DNA of 64,000 nt, from contig NZ_CP015318.1 of NCBI RefSeq assembly GCF_001686985.1, forward strand, positions 3,718,001 through 3,782,000. The letters are read 5' to 3'. Below the pieces are notes generated by a model, which was not told the origin of the DNA, did no database searches, and saw nothing but the letters and a program-made list of their open reading frames with translations. Positions 45,919 through 55,283 of the stretch are shown in pieces. Source of the stretch: Mesorhizobium amorphae CCNWGS0123. Its GTDB lineage: Bacteria; Pseudomonadota; Alphaproteobacteria; Rhizobiales; Rhizobiaceae. Made by a program: the position numbers and the translations under genes. Position 1 is the first letter of the stretch. Every line of letters starts with the position of its first letter.

Positions 45919-46778
45919 ACACGACGATGACCCCGCCTGCGGTGTTCCGCCGGTCTCTCGGCAACTTCCTCGACACGATGCGGATCGTGCGAAGGCGCTT
46001 TGCCGTGCGCAAACCCGACTATCCGCGCATAGCCTGGCCGGTCTGGCTGCTCGCCTGGATCATGCTCACGGCAGCGGTCTTCTTTCGCCTTGACCACGCA
46101 GCCGGGACGCGTTGGGGGGAATGGCCTCCCGGTCTTGCGCGCTTCACCGAGTTTTTCACCGATTTCGGCCTGGGCGGCTGGTACCTTATTCCGGCCGCAC
46201 TCTGCCTTGTCGCCGCCAACCTCACCGACTGGCGAGGCCTTTCGCGGCGCGCGCGGATGCTCGTCTACAACTGGACCTGCTTTGCCTTTCTGGTGCTCGG
46301 CGCGGTCGGCCTGTCGGGCATCGCCGTCAATCTGCTGAAATACGGCATCGGGCGGGCGCGTCCGCGCTATTTCGACGATTTCGGGGTGTTGTCGCTGCAT
46401 CCTTTCGCTTTTGATGCGCGCTTTGCCGGCTTTCCATCCGGCCACGCCACCACCATGGGCGCCGTCTTCGGCGTCGCGCTGCTGTTGTTTCCGAGACGCT
46501 GGTACATCGCGCTGGCGATCACTGCATGTATCGCGTCGACGAGGGTTTTCGTCGGCGCGCATTATCCCAGCGACACCGTCGCCGGCTTCGGCCTCGGCTG
46601 CGCCAGTGCGATCCTTTGCGGGCTTCTCTTTGCCCGGCTCGGCTTCATCTTCCGCCGGTCGTCGGCGAAGTTGCCCGTCCGCAAGACGACCTTTCGGCTC
46701 GCGGGCTACGGCGGGACTGGGAACAGAAGAGTGGCGTCCAGACAGGGCGAAGATCGCGTCGCCGCGGACCGGCCTTAG
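45915..46778 (+). CDS. PAP2 superfamily membrane phosphatase (lipid A/undecaprenyl-PP phosphatase-like)
   Basis: 287 residues from GTG 45915 (ATG 45927 possible). The three PAP2 motifs are complete: KYGIGRARPRY, PSGHATTMGAVFG and RVFVGAHYPSDTVAG. Several helices surround them (WLLAWIMLTAAVFF and others). It likely removes phosphate from lipid A or polyprenyl diphosphate in the outer leaflet of the inner membrane, as LpxE-like or UppP-like proteins do. Coupled translation with the GT39 gene supports a lipid-A or lipid-carrier role. The substrate is not fixed. Confidence 0.9.
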   Translation: MNTTMTPPAVFRRSLGNFLDTMRIVRRRFAVRKPDYPRIAWPVWLLAWIMLTAAVFFRLDHAAGTRWGEWPPGLARFTEFFTDFGLGGWYLIPAALCLVAANLTDWRGLSRRARMLVYNWTCFAFLVLGAVGLSGIAVNLLKYGIGRARPRYFDDFGVLSLHPFAFDARFAGFPSGHATTMGAVFGVALLLFPRRWYIALAITACIASTRVFVGAHYPSDTVAGFGLGCASAILCGLLFARLGFIFRRSSAKLPVRKTTFRLAGYGGTGNRRVASRQGEDRVAADRP

Positions 46779-47037
46779 GGTCTTCAAGAGCGGACATTAT
46801 GCTCGGCGTTGGCATCGTCATGACCTTGACCTGGTCAAGATGTCCACTCCGGCCAGTGGAATGTCTGGATTTGGCGCGCGATTCCGACCTCAGCGAACGA
46901 AGTTATGACACGCCATTCAAGTGAAGAACCGCTTCGCCAATTGCACTGTAATGACATCCGAGACACTCGCGCTTGCCGAAGGGGCTGTCGGCTCTGACGG
47001 GATTAGCGTAAGCTAATGTCCACAAGGGGGTGCGCAC

Positions 47038-48132
47038 ATGCACCGTGTCATCGCCATAGCGATCTTAGTTCTGGTGGCCGTGTTCAGTTCCGCGCGGGCG
47101 GAGGTGCTGATAGGGGTTTCATCCGCGCTGACGGGACGGCTCGCCTGGTTCGGCGAGCAGGGGCAGCGTGGCGCAGAGATGGCCGTGGCCGACATCAATG
47201 CAAAGGGTGGCGTACTCGGCCAGCAGATGCGACTCATCACGGCCGACGACTTCTGTGATCCCGAGCAAGCGGTCGCCGCAGCCCAGAAGCTGGTGGGTGA
47301 CGGTGTGGTGCTTGTCGTAGGGCACTACTGCTCTGGAGCCTCGATCCCAGCATCGAAGGTGTACGAGGCGGCGGGCGTTTTGCAGATTTCACCAGGATCG
47401 ACCAATCCCCTGTTGACTGAACAAGGCCGCGCCAACGTTTTTCGCGTCATTGGTCGCGACGACGCGCAGGGGATCGTGGCCGGCAACTACCTGGCCGAAA
47501 ATTGGAGCGACAAAAGGATTGCGATCCTTCACGACGGCACCACCTATGGAAGGGGTCTTGCCGACGAGACTCGAAAACAGCTGAACAAGCGCGGCGTAGT
47601 CGAAGCGATCTACGAGGAGTACACCCCCGCCAAGAACGATTATTCGGCCGAGATCGCTTCGCTAAAGGCTGCGAATATCGCCGTGGCATATGTCGGCGGA
47701 TATCATGCCGAGGTCGCACTCATGGTTCGCGCCGCACGCGACCGCGGCTATACGGTTCAGCTCGTCTCAGGCGATGGCATGGCGACCGAGGAATTTGCTT
47801 TGATCGCCGGCCCCGCGGCCGAGGGGACCATCTTCACGTTCCCGGCGGATGCTCGCCGAAATCCCGAAGCGGCCTCAGTCGTCGAGCGGTTCCGGGCTGA
47901 AAACTTCGAGCCCGCAGGCTACACGCTGTTCAGCTACGCCGCCGTCCAGGCCTGGTCGCAGGCGGTGGAGAAGGCCGGCTCACTAAAGCTCCAAGCTGTG
48001 ATTGCGTCGCTGCGCGGCAATCAATTTGATACTGTGTTGGGCCGTATCGACTTTGACGACAAGGGCGACCTCACGACCCAAAACTGGGCTTGGTACGTCT
48101 GGCGCGGCGGAGAGTACGTGCCGGTTGAATAG
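47038..48132 (+). CDS. LivJ-type periplasmic ligand-binding protein paired with a cyclase
   Basis: 364 residues. A signal peptide (AIAILVLVAVFSSARAEV) is followed by the type I binding fold of branched-chain amino-acid transporters: IGVSSALTGRLAWFGEQGQ, INAKGGVLGQQMRLITADD, a Cys pair region FCDPEQ...HYCSG, and KNDYSAEIASLKAANIAVAY. AAGGGGG lies before ATG 47038. No permease or ATPase genes are near. Instead a membrane nucleotide cyclase begins 18 bases downstream. The likely role is to present a ligand to that receptor, as TorT does for TorS, which is inference. An inverted repeat TTAGC-GTAA-GCTAA lies at 47003-47016. Confidence 0.88.
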   Translation: MHRVIAIAILVLVAVFSSARAEVLIGVSSALTGRLAWFGEQGQRGAEMAVADINAKGGVLGQQMRLITADDFCDPEQAVAAAQKLVGDGVVLVVGHYCSGASIPASKVYEAAGVLQISPGSTNPLLTEQGRANVFRVIGRDDAQGIVAGNYLAENWSDKRIAILHDGTTYGRGLADETRKQLNKRGVVEAIYEEYTPAKNDYSAEIASLKAANIAVAYVGGYHAEVALMVRAARDRGYTVQLVSGDGMATEEFALIAGPAAEGTIFTFPADARRNPEAASVVERFRAENFEPAGYTLFSYAAVQAWSQAVEKAGSLKLQAVIASLRGNQFDTVLGRIDFDDKGDLTTQNWAWYVWRGGEYVPVE

Positions 48133-48150
48133 GGTTCGCTGATCGCCGGC

Positions 48151-50685
48151 GTGCCGGCTGAGACGTCTAGTCTGATGCAGACCAGTGTGGCCGGACTGTT
48201 CCGACTCGCCGAGATGCTTGAACGCCTCGGCATACGCGGCCGGCTGTTGCTCGCCTTTTTCGGGATCAGCGCCCTTGCGGTGCTGGCAACCGTTGCGGCG
48301 CTTTATGCTTTCCTCCAGGTTGGCGACGTCGTCGACCGAATTACCACGGATCGAGTGCCGTCGGCGCTCGCCTCCCTCCAGCTGTCGCGCCAGGCCGAAC
48401 GGGTCGCTGCTGCCGCGCCATCGGTGCTGGCAGCGACTAGCAGGGCTCAGCACAACGAGGTCTCGGCTGCCGTCGCGCTCGAGATGTCCCGCCTCGAGGC
48501 CCTGCGCACGGACCTACGGGATGCCACGTTAGGCACAGTGCCTTTGGCCGAGATCGAGGAAGCCGCGATTGTTCTGAGGCGCAACCTGAAGGAGCTCGAC
48601 TCTCTTGTTGTCGCCCGGCTCGACGTGGTCGCCCGCAAGGAGGAGCTCCTGAACCGCCTCGCCGCGACGACGACCGGAAGCCAGCGCCTTGTCGCCACCG
48701 GCATCCTGGTCATGGATTCCAGACTCCCGCAATGGCGGGCGGTCGCGGCCGACACGTCGCTGTCGCCCGATCGACGCGCAGCGGCGATGGCCGACCTGGT
48801 CCAGGCGATTGCGGCCTACATCCCCCAGCAGAAGGCGCAGCGGGAGATCTCGGCGGTCAACGACGCGCTGGTGAAGGTCGCGAACGCGCCGACGCCGGGC
48901 GATCTGGCGTTGATCCTTTTTCCGCTACGCCGTTCGCTCACTGCTCTTGAAAAGGCTTCCATGGAGATCGACGAAAAGCTGCGGACCCGCTTCCGGCAGC
49001 GTGTCGACGAATTCAAGGGTTTGACCGACGGCGAGGACAGCATCCCCAAGGCGCGGGAGGACGAGTTTGCTGTCCTGGCACAGGGCGAAAGGCTTCTCGC
49101 CGAGAACAATCGACTGTCGCGCAATCTCACCGCTGGCGTCGATCGCCTCGTCGCTACGGCAGACCAGGAGATCGCTGCGTCCGGTCGCGAAGCCGCGCTC
49201 GTCCAGCGCTACGGCACCGCGGTTGTGCTCGGCTCCGCCTTCCTCAGCCTCCTGAGTTCGGTTCTGGTCGTCTGGCTCTATGTCGACCGCAGCCTTCTCG
49301 CCCGTCTGGGAGCGGTGAGCCAGGGCATGCTGGCGATCGCGGGCGGCGATCTTCGTGCGCCGCTGCCGGCCGCGGGCAGCGACGAAATCGGGCGCATGGC
49401 CGAGGCGCTGAGCCTCTTCCGGGATACTGCTGTCGAGGTCGAGGAAAAGAACCTGCGCGACGTTGAAGAAGCGCGCCAGCGGCTGGTCGATGCCATCGAA
49501 AGCATCTCCGAAGGTTTCGCACTCTATGACAGAGAGGACAGGCTTGTCCTTAGCAACAGCCGCTACCGCGAACTGCTATACGCCGGTCTGGAGGCCGAGC
49601 TAACCCCTGGCACAGCATTCGAGGAGATCATTCGCCGATCCGCCGAACGCGGCTACATCAGGGATGCCGAGGGGCGGGTCGATGAGTGGGTTGCCGAGCG
49701 CCTGTGGCTGCACCGCAACCCTGGCGAACCATGGGTGCAGCGGCGGGGCGACGGACGATGGATCATGATAAGCGAGCGGCGGATCAGCGCCGGCGGCACG
49801 GTCGCCGTCTATTCGGACATCACCGAGCTGAAGCAAAGGGAGGAGAACCTCGCCGAGAAGTCCACGGCCCTAGAGGCGCTTTCCAGCAAACTGGCCAAAT
49901 ATTTGGCGCCCCAGGTGTACAGCTCGATATTCACCGGCCGCCAAGACGTTAGAATCGCCAGTCAGCGCAAGAAGCTGACCATATGCTTCTCCGACATCGC
50001 CGGCTTTACCGAGACCACCGACAAGATGGAGTCCGAAGATCTCACCCAGCTCCTCAATCACTACCTGACGGAAATGTCGAAAATCGCGTCGGATCATGGT
50101 GCCACGATCGACAAGTACGTCGGCGACGCGATCCTGATGTTTTTCGGCGACCCTGAGACGCGCGGCGTCAAGGAGGACGCGCTGGCTTGCGTACAGATGG
50201 CGCTTGCCATGCAAAAACGGATCAGCGAGCTTACCGAAGTCTGGCGGGACATGGGGATCGAAACACCGCTGCGCTGCCGCATCGGCATCCATACCGACTA
50301 CTGCACCGTCGGTAACTTCGGCAGCGAGGACCGGATGGACTACACGATAATCGGCGGCGCCGTAAATCTCGCCTCGCGCCTGGAACAGGAGGCGGCACCG
50401 GGGGCTATCATCATTTCCTACGAGACGTTTGCGCAAGTGAAGGACACGATTGACTGTGAGGAGATGGGGCACGTCCAGGTCAAGGGGATCGCCTATCCCG
50501 TCGCCACCTACCGCGTCATCGATCTGAAGGCCAATCTAGCGGACGCTTGTCGCGGCGTTCGAACCGAGTTGCCGCACTTCAGGCTGGAACTTGAACCGGA
50601 GCTGATGTCCGCTGACGAGCGTGGCGGTGCCGCCACTGCGCTTCGAGACGCGCTGGATCGGCTTTCCCACAAGCCCGGGCAGTAG
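48151..50685 (+). CDS. transmembrane receptor-type class III nucleotide cyclase (HAMP-PAS-CYC)
   Basis: 844 residues from GTG 48151 (ATG 48175 possible). TM1 (RLLLAFFGISALAVLATVAA, about 31-50), a long helical periplasmic sensor domain (about 55-350), TM2 (about 353-378), HAMP (about 380-430), PAS (RLVDAIESISEGFALYDRED, about 450-560), then a class III catalytic domain from about 605. Metal-binding Asp residues are in LTICFSDIAGFTE and DKYVGDAILMFF. The C-terminus has DYTIIGGAVNLASRLEQEA. It should make cAMP (or cGMP) in response to a periplasmic signal. The sensor resembles the helical TorS-type module in layout. It follows the binding protein by 18 bases. Confidence 0.9.
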   Translation: MPAETSSLMQTSVAGLFRLAEMLERLGIRGRLLLAFFGISALAVLATVAALYAFLQVGDVVDRITTDRVPSALASLQLSRQAERVAAAAPSVLAATSRAQHNEVSAAVALEMSRLEALRTDLRDATLGTVPLAEIEEAAIVLRRNLKELDSLVVARLDVVARKEELLNRLAATTTGSQRLVATGILVMDSRLPQWRAVAADTSLSPDRRAAAMADLVQAIAAYIPQQKAQREISAVNDALVKVANAPTPGDLALILFPLRRSLTALEKASMEIDEKLRTRFRQRVDEFKGLTDGEDSIPKAREDEFAVLAQGERLLAENNRLSRNLTAGVDRLVATADQEIAASGREAALVQRYGTAVVLGSAFLSLLSSVLVVWLYVDRSLLARLGAVSQGMLAIAGGDLRAPLPAAGSDEIGRMAEALSLFRDTAVEVEEKNLRDVEEARQRLVDAIESISEGFALYDREDRLVLSNSRYRELLYAGLEAELTPGTAFEEIIRRSAERGYIRDAEGRVDEWVAERLWLHRNPGEPWVQRRGDGRWIMISERRISAGGTVAVYSDITELKQREENLAEKSTALEALSSKLAKYLAPQVYSSIFTGRQDVRIASQRKKLTICFSDIAGFTETTDKMESEDLTQLLNHYLTEMSKIASDHGATIDKYVGDAILMFFGDPETRGVKEDALACVQMALAMQKRISELTEVWRDMGIETPLRCRIGIHTDYCTVGNFGSEDRMDYTIIGGAVNLASRLEQEAAPGAIIISYETFAQVKDTIDCEEMGHVQVKGIAYPVATYRVIDLKANLADACRGVRTELPHFRLELEPELMSADERGGAATALRDALDRLSHKPGQ

Positions 50686-51045
50686 GGCTTGGTTCACAGC
50701 GGGCCCTCCCAATGGACGCAAGGAGTAGGATGGGGACGCCGCTTCGCGCGACTGAGAAAGCCCGCGGGTGACGCCGGTCAGATCCATGGACCGCCTGGCG
50801 GCGGACTTTCCTCCCGAAGCATCGGCATCGTCCGCAAGGGAGTCGAACGTTTGCCGGGGGACTCGCAAGGTCTGGAGATGGTGCGACCATCTCGGCTGCG
50901 AGGGGCAGTCTTTGAACCTGTAGGCGCGTCCGCAGCTCCGACGCGACCGTCTGCCCGGCTCTTCTTAGGCGCTCAAGCGATGGCACCGCGCACCGCCATA
51001 ATCAAGTATAGTTCCTAGCCGATCGCAGACGGAGGAGAAGAGCAA
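50686..51045. other. gap without supported gene
   Basis: No gene with family or start-site support in these 360 bases. Several short open frames overlap each other on both strands and look like chance in GC-rich DNA. The last 20 bases hold the ribosome-binding site of the small protein at 51046. Confidence 0.6.
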
Positions 51046-51300
51046 ATGTCCGAGGACGCCGGACCGAGAAAAGTGGACGCCGAATATGCGATTGAGTACC
51101 TCCAGGAGCATCCGGAAGCAGGGCTTTGCTGCGACGATGGGCGCTGCTGGATTACGCCGAACGCAAACGAGACCGATCAGCGGATCCTGCTTCTTGAGGT
51201 GGTTGAGGCTGACCGGCTCAAAGATGATCCTCGCCTTCGACTCGTGTCCGGAATCGCTCATGCGGGTCGGTCGCTCTGGGTCGTTCGGAGAATGACATAA
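51046..51300 (+). CDS. small hypothetical protein
   Basis: 84 residues with a good GGAGGAGAAG site before ATG 51046. It is acidic at the start, with Cys-Cys-Asp-Asp-Gly-Arg-Cys in GLCCDDGRCWITPN, which may be a metal or redox site. The rest is RILLLEVVEADRLKDDPRLR and a basic end. I do not recognise a family. Coding is supported by the ribosome-binding site and full-length open frame only. It lies downstream of the receptor cyclase on the same strand. Confidence 0.5.
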   Translation: MSEDAGPRKVDAEYAIEYLQEHPEAGLCCDDGRCWITPNANETDQRILLLEVVEADRLKDDPRLRLVSGIAHAGRSLWVVRRMT

Positions 51301-51674
51301 TTACGTTAGCGAGGGTCGCCTCGTCCTTACGGATCATCTGCGCCCAATCGGCGGCATGATCTTGCCGCCAGAGCGCAACCAAATCCGCATTCGGCGGGCC
51401 TCGCTATAGGCAGCTATCATCGCCGACCTTGCCAAAGCTGTCGGTGGAAATGTCCATGTCAGTTGCCGAGTGCAACATCTGGCGAAGATGAACGTACGGC
51501 AGCTTCCAGGATTGGCGAGGGGATCGGCGGACGGCGCAAAGCTGCCGTTCGCGTCGTGCGATCCTTCGAGCGTCGCCTGAGCGAACGAGCTATGTCCTAC
51601 TCCAAATGATGTATGCCCTCCCGTAAGGACAGCCTTTTGCGCATGTGCTAATAAAGCCATTGCAGGAGGATGCC
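51301..51674. other. gap with one copy of a long direct repeat
   Basis: No intact gene. A plus-strand read from 51340 gives weakly protein-like fragments broken by a stop (ERNQIRIRRASL, then AAIIADLAKAVGGNVHVSC), suggesting a degraded gene of unknown type. The first copy of the 26-base repeat is at 51533-51558. GGAGG at 51665 serves the FecR-domain gene. Confidence 0.5.
51533..51558. repeat. 26-bp direct repeat, copy 1
   Basis: The sequence starts GGCGCAAAGCTGCCGTTCGC and ends GTCGTG. It is identical to 59275-59300, in the same orientation, and neither flank is similar. A match this long is far beyond chance within 64 kb. Confidence 0.8.
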
Positions 51675-52556
51675 ATGCCGTCCTTGAGGTGGGCTGCTAT
51701 TGTCGTGCTTGCCGCGACGCTCAACAATGCGACGCCGATAATGGCCGCCGAAGCAGTGGGCCAGGCAGTCGTGATCAAGACTGCCGTTACCGGCGCAACC
51801 GGACCGCTGGTGGTCAGGGCACCCGTTCATCAGGACGAACGTATCAGGACATCCAATACCGGGCTTGGCCAATTCGTGTTCCTGGATGGCACCAAGCTGG
51901 CGGTAGGGTGGGGTTCTTCCGTCGTCATCGACAAGTACGTCTTCGACAATGAGAATTCGGTGAAGAAGCTTACCATCCGCGCCGCCAAGGGAACGTTTCG
52001 CTGGATAAGCGGAAGCTCGCCTTCGTCCGCCTACCAGATCGTGACGCCCGCAGGCACGATAGGCGTGCGGGGAACAGCATTCGATGTCCACGTCGCACCA
52101 AACGGCAAAACCGCCGTCGTGCTCCTGAAGGGGTCGGCCCGATTCTGCGGCGGCGGCGGATGCAGGGAACTGAAGCGGCGCTGCGATTGTGTGGTCGCGA
52201 CGCCATCAGGCGCAATGAGCGACGTTACCAAGGTCAATCGATCTGTGCTCGCCGCACTCGGCACCTCGCGGGCATTGCCGTTTCTGACCGGCAATCAGAA
52301 GCTTTCGGGAGGCCTTGACGGAATCGGCGGAAATTGCGGGCTTGCGGCCGCCATTCAGCAGGAGCATGAGGCGCGGCCGCAACAGCGCAACTCACCGGCG
52401 CCCAGTCCACCCAGTCCGGGCACGCCCGATCCGCCGAGCCCGCCGGACCCGCCAACGCCTGGCGTCACGGATGACGGCAACAACGGCCATGGAAATGATC
52501 CGGGTAAGCACGATCCCAGCAATCCCGGAAAATCCAACGGTCCTCGCCACGGATAG
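51675..52556 (+). CDS. FecR-domain secreted protein with Pro-rich tail
   Basis: 293 residues from ATG 51675 with GGAGG. A signal peptide (LRWAAIVVLAATLNNATPIMA) leads to a FecR/YjeF-like beta-solenoid region: RTSNTGLGQFVFLDGTKLAV, KLTIRAAKGTFRWISGSSPS and VTPAGTIGVRGTAFDVHV. A Cys-containing insert (CGGGGCRELKRRCDC) follows, and the C-terminal 75 residues are Pro, Ser, Asn and Gly rich (SPAPSPPSPGTPDPPSPPDP). There is no ECF sigma factor nearby, so it is not a classical FecIR pair. It converges on the CHASE2 cyclase, and FecR-CHASE2 cyclase neighbours are common in my recollection of rhizobial genomes. Confidence 0.8.
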   Translation: MPSLRWAAIVVLAATLNNATPIMAAEAVGQAVVIKTAVTGATGPLVVRAPVHQDERIRTSNTGLGQFVFLDGTKLAVGWGSSVVIDKYVFDNENSVKKLTIRAAKGTFRWISGSSPSSAYQIVTPAGTIGVRGTAFDVHVAPNGKTAVVLLKGSARFCGGGGCRELKRRCDCVVATPSGAMSDVTKVNRSVLAALGTSRALPFLTGNQKLSGGLDGIGGNCGLAAAIQQEHEARPQQRNSPAPSPPSPGTPDPPSPPDPPTPGVTDDGNNGHGNDPGKHDPSNPGKSNGPRHG

Positions 52557-52724
52557 GGCAAGGGCGGTGGCAACGGCAACAGATAGCCGTTCTTTTCCTT
52601 GGCGCGTCCGGTATTCGACTTCGCTGGCCGGTCAGGGCTAACGCGCTCCTATGTCGGTGTGGACGAAATCATTGCCCTTGAACAGCAGCGAGTCCCGCGG
52701 TCGACTGGCCTGTATGAATGCAGG

Positions 52725-54929
52725 TCAGGAACCGGAGCCGAATTGTTGCTCCGCATAGCCGGCATTCGCTTCCGCCGCCGCTCCGGCCCGTTTGGCAAGA
52801 AAATCATCCGCTCTGCGCGAAATCCGACCATAGAAGTCCTGCAAGCCTGCCGGCAGGCCCGCGGCCTTGGCTTTGGCCGCCGCGATGATCTTTCGGCTGC
52901 CTGGCGAGCGCGAATGCAACGCCTCGACGAGCTTGCCGTGGAGAAGGCGCAATTCCGCAAAATCCGGCGACGACGCAACACTTTCATCGCCGACGACGGC
53001 ATTGATTCTCGTCCTCGCGCTCTTTCCCTTGAGCTCCAGCGATCCCGCATCGAGCAAGGCCCAGCCTGCCAGCGATCGTACTGTGTCGTCGGACGCGAGG
53101 ATGTCGAAATTCACCGTCTTGCACGCTGTCTCGATACGCGCTGCGACGTTCACCACGTCGCCAACGGCCGAATAGTTGAATCGCGACTCCGCGCCCATGT
53201 TTCCGACGCAGGCGACACCGGTATGGATTCCGATACCGATGCGAACCGTCTGGCCGGCCCCGAATCCGAATGCATCGCTTTCGTTGAGGCGAGCAATCGT
53301 CTCGCGCATGGCCAATGCCGCGCGAACGGCCTTGGCGGGATGATCGGTGACATCGACCGGGGCATTCCAGAAGGCCATGATCGAATCGCCGATGAACTTG
53401 TCGAGTGTGCCTTCATTGGCGGTGACATGACGGCTGAGCGCGTCGAGAAGCGTATTCAGAAACCGCACGACAGCGGTGGGCGGCAGTCTTTCGCTGATCT
53501 CGGTGAAGTTTCGCACATCGACAAACATCATGGTCAGCTCGCGGTCGTCTCCGCCAAGACGAAGTGCGTTGCGCGTGTGCTCGATGCGGTAGAGGAGCGA
53601 TGGCGACAAATATTGGCCGAAGGCCCGCCGGATCGCGCGCCGCTCCCGGTCAGTCACCAGGAAGCGGAAAGAGGTTGTCGCGAAATGCGTGATCGAGCCC
53701 ATGACGATCGGTGCAAACGGGTCGAACAGCAGTCCCGCAAGCGAAAAGGCAAGCCATGATGCGACGAGCGCCATGCCCGTGATCGCCAGGCCGCAGGCGA
53801 GCGCAATCGCGGGGCTTACGAAAATCGTGAGAATCACCAGAAGGCTGCCCAGCATCGCGATCAACGCGATCTCCAGCCCGTTTGCCCAGTCGGGCCGCGA
53901 CAGATAGTGGCCGGACAGTACCTGTTCAACCATCTGCGCGTGGAGCGAGACGCCCGGCACGTTCTCACCGAGTGCCGTGACACGAATATCCTGCAGCCCG
54001 GCGGCGGAAGTGCCGACAAACACGATGCTGCCCTCGATCGCGGCCCTTGTTTCGGGCGAGACGCCGCCGGGTGCGAGCACGTCCTTAGCCGAAACATACC
54101 GTTCCGCCCTGTCGGGACTGACATAGAGCCAGAGTTCGCCGGCCGAGGTCACCGGGATAACGAAGTCGCCGATCTTGACGGAGCTCATTATGCCCTGCCG
54201 ATCCGGCACGCCGGCAATGAGATAGGTGGAGGCGCCTTGCGCTACCCTCATGGCTTCGAGGGCAAGATCCGGATAAAGCTGCTCGCCATCAGTGAGAAAG
54301 AGTGGAGCTGTCCTCACCACAGCGGTCGATCTGCCCGGATTGAGGCTGATATGTCCGATGCCGGCGGCATTGGCCTCAAGCTGCGGCCGCAGCGGTGTGG
54401 CTGCCCTGATATGGGGAGGAGCATCGACCGGGCTCTCGCCCGTAAACGCAATGCCAGCCTTCATTCGCGGCCGATAGTTCCCTTCGTTGGAGATGCCGTA
54501 ACCCAGGACAACTGGCTTGCCGGCGATCGATCGGGCGAAGATTTCGTCGTTGTCGGGCAGGCGGTCGAGCAGGGCAGGATCGATGCCTGGCACGTCGCGG
54601 ACAACATTGCGAGGCGACAGACGATCGGGCTCGGCGAAAAGGATGTCGAACGCGATGGCCGCCGCACCAAGCTCCGTCAGTTTCTCGACCAGAGCCGCCA
54701 TGCGATGCCTGGGCCACGGCCACTGCCCGAATTGCTGCAATGAGGCCTCGTCGATGTCGACCACGCGGACGGGCATCGCCTCGAAGCTGCGAGGTGCCAG
54801 CCTCTGATATTGGTCGAACGTCGCTTCGCGGGCGAGTCTCAACGGCTGCGGGTCACTCGCCCGGACAATGGTAAGCGCCGCTACCAGCGACAAGCCCAGG
54901 ATGACGCCGGCCAGCTGGGCGCGTGTCAT
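52725..54929 (-). CDS. CHASE2-domain class III adenylate/guanylate cyclase
   Basis: 734 residues from ATG 54929. A first helix (LAGVILGLSLVAALTIVRAS) precedes a CHASE2 sensor (about 30-330) with DQYQRLAPRSFEAMPVRVVD, QFGQWPWPRHRMAALVEKL and IAFDILFAEPDRLSP. Three membrane helices follow at about 350-420, then the cyclase domain with metal Asp residues in LTMMFVDVRNFTEI and DKFIGDSIMAFWNAP. CHASE2 senses an unknown extracellular cue. Its neighbours are a FecR-domain protein (convergent) and a soluble cyclase (same strand). A start further upstream (55139) is not supported. Confidence 0.92.
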   Translation of the reverse strand: MTRAQLAGVILGLSLVAALTIVRASDPQPLRLAREATFDQYQRLAPRSFEAMPVRVVDIDEASLQQFGQWPWPRHRMAALVEKLTELGAAAIAFDILFAEPDRLSPRNVVRDVPGIDPALLDRLPDNDEIFARSIAGKPVVLGYGISNEGNYRPRMKAGIAFTGESPVDAPPHIRAATPLRPQLEANAAGIGHISLNPGRSTAVVRTAPLFLTDGEQLYPDLALEAMRVAQGASTYLIAGVPDRQGIMSSVKIGDFVIPVTSAGELWLYVSPDRAERYVSAKDVLAPGGVSPETRAAIEGSIVFVGTSAAGLQDIRVTALGENVPGVSLHAQMVEQVLSGHYLSRPDWANGLEIALIAMLGSLLVILTIFVSPAIALACGLAITGMALVASWLAFSLAGLLFDPFAPIVMGSITHFATTSFRFLVTDRERRAIRRAFGQYLSPSLLYRIEHTRNALRLGGDDRELTMMFVDVRNFTEISERLPPTAVVRFLNTLLDALSRHVTANEGTLDKFIGDSIMAFWNAPVDVTDHPAKAVRAALAMRETIARLNESDAFGFGAGQTVRIGIGIHTGVACVGNMGAESRFNYSAVGDVVNVAARIETACKTVNFDILASDDTVRSLAGWALLDAGSLELKGKSARTRINAVVGDESVASSPDFAELRLLHGKLVEALHSRSPGSRKIIAAAKAKAAGLPAGLQDFYGRISRRADDFLAKRAGAAAEANAGYAEQQFGSGS

Positions 54930-55283
54930 GATTTCTGCACCAGTTGCTGTGCCGCGCATCCTTCCTGCATGGTACCCGCTCCGGGAAGTAGCTTTTCGAG
55001 CCTCAAGGCTAGGCTGCATTGTTCCCGGCAAATGCGCAATCGCCAACCTTACCGCCCAAAGGAGTAGCGCAGTTCTAGCGCTGGTGCGGCACACCAACGG
55101 CATGGCGCAGCGCCTGTCATCCTGGATGCTGGCTATCACTTCGCTGCTGAAACCGAAACGAACCAGCTTGTGGCGGAGGCAACAACGATAGCGGACGTTG
55201 AACTTCCAATGTCCGATGTCGTGAGGTGACCCAATTCCGCACGCTCGAATGGATACAAGGACTGCTGATTGGGCCGAGCATAC

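Noticed and set aside
46779..47037. Short frames between PAP2 and binding-protein genes
   Set aside because: Too short, no ribosome-binding site, no family resemblance.
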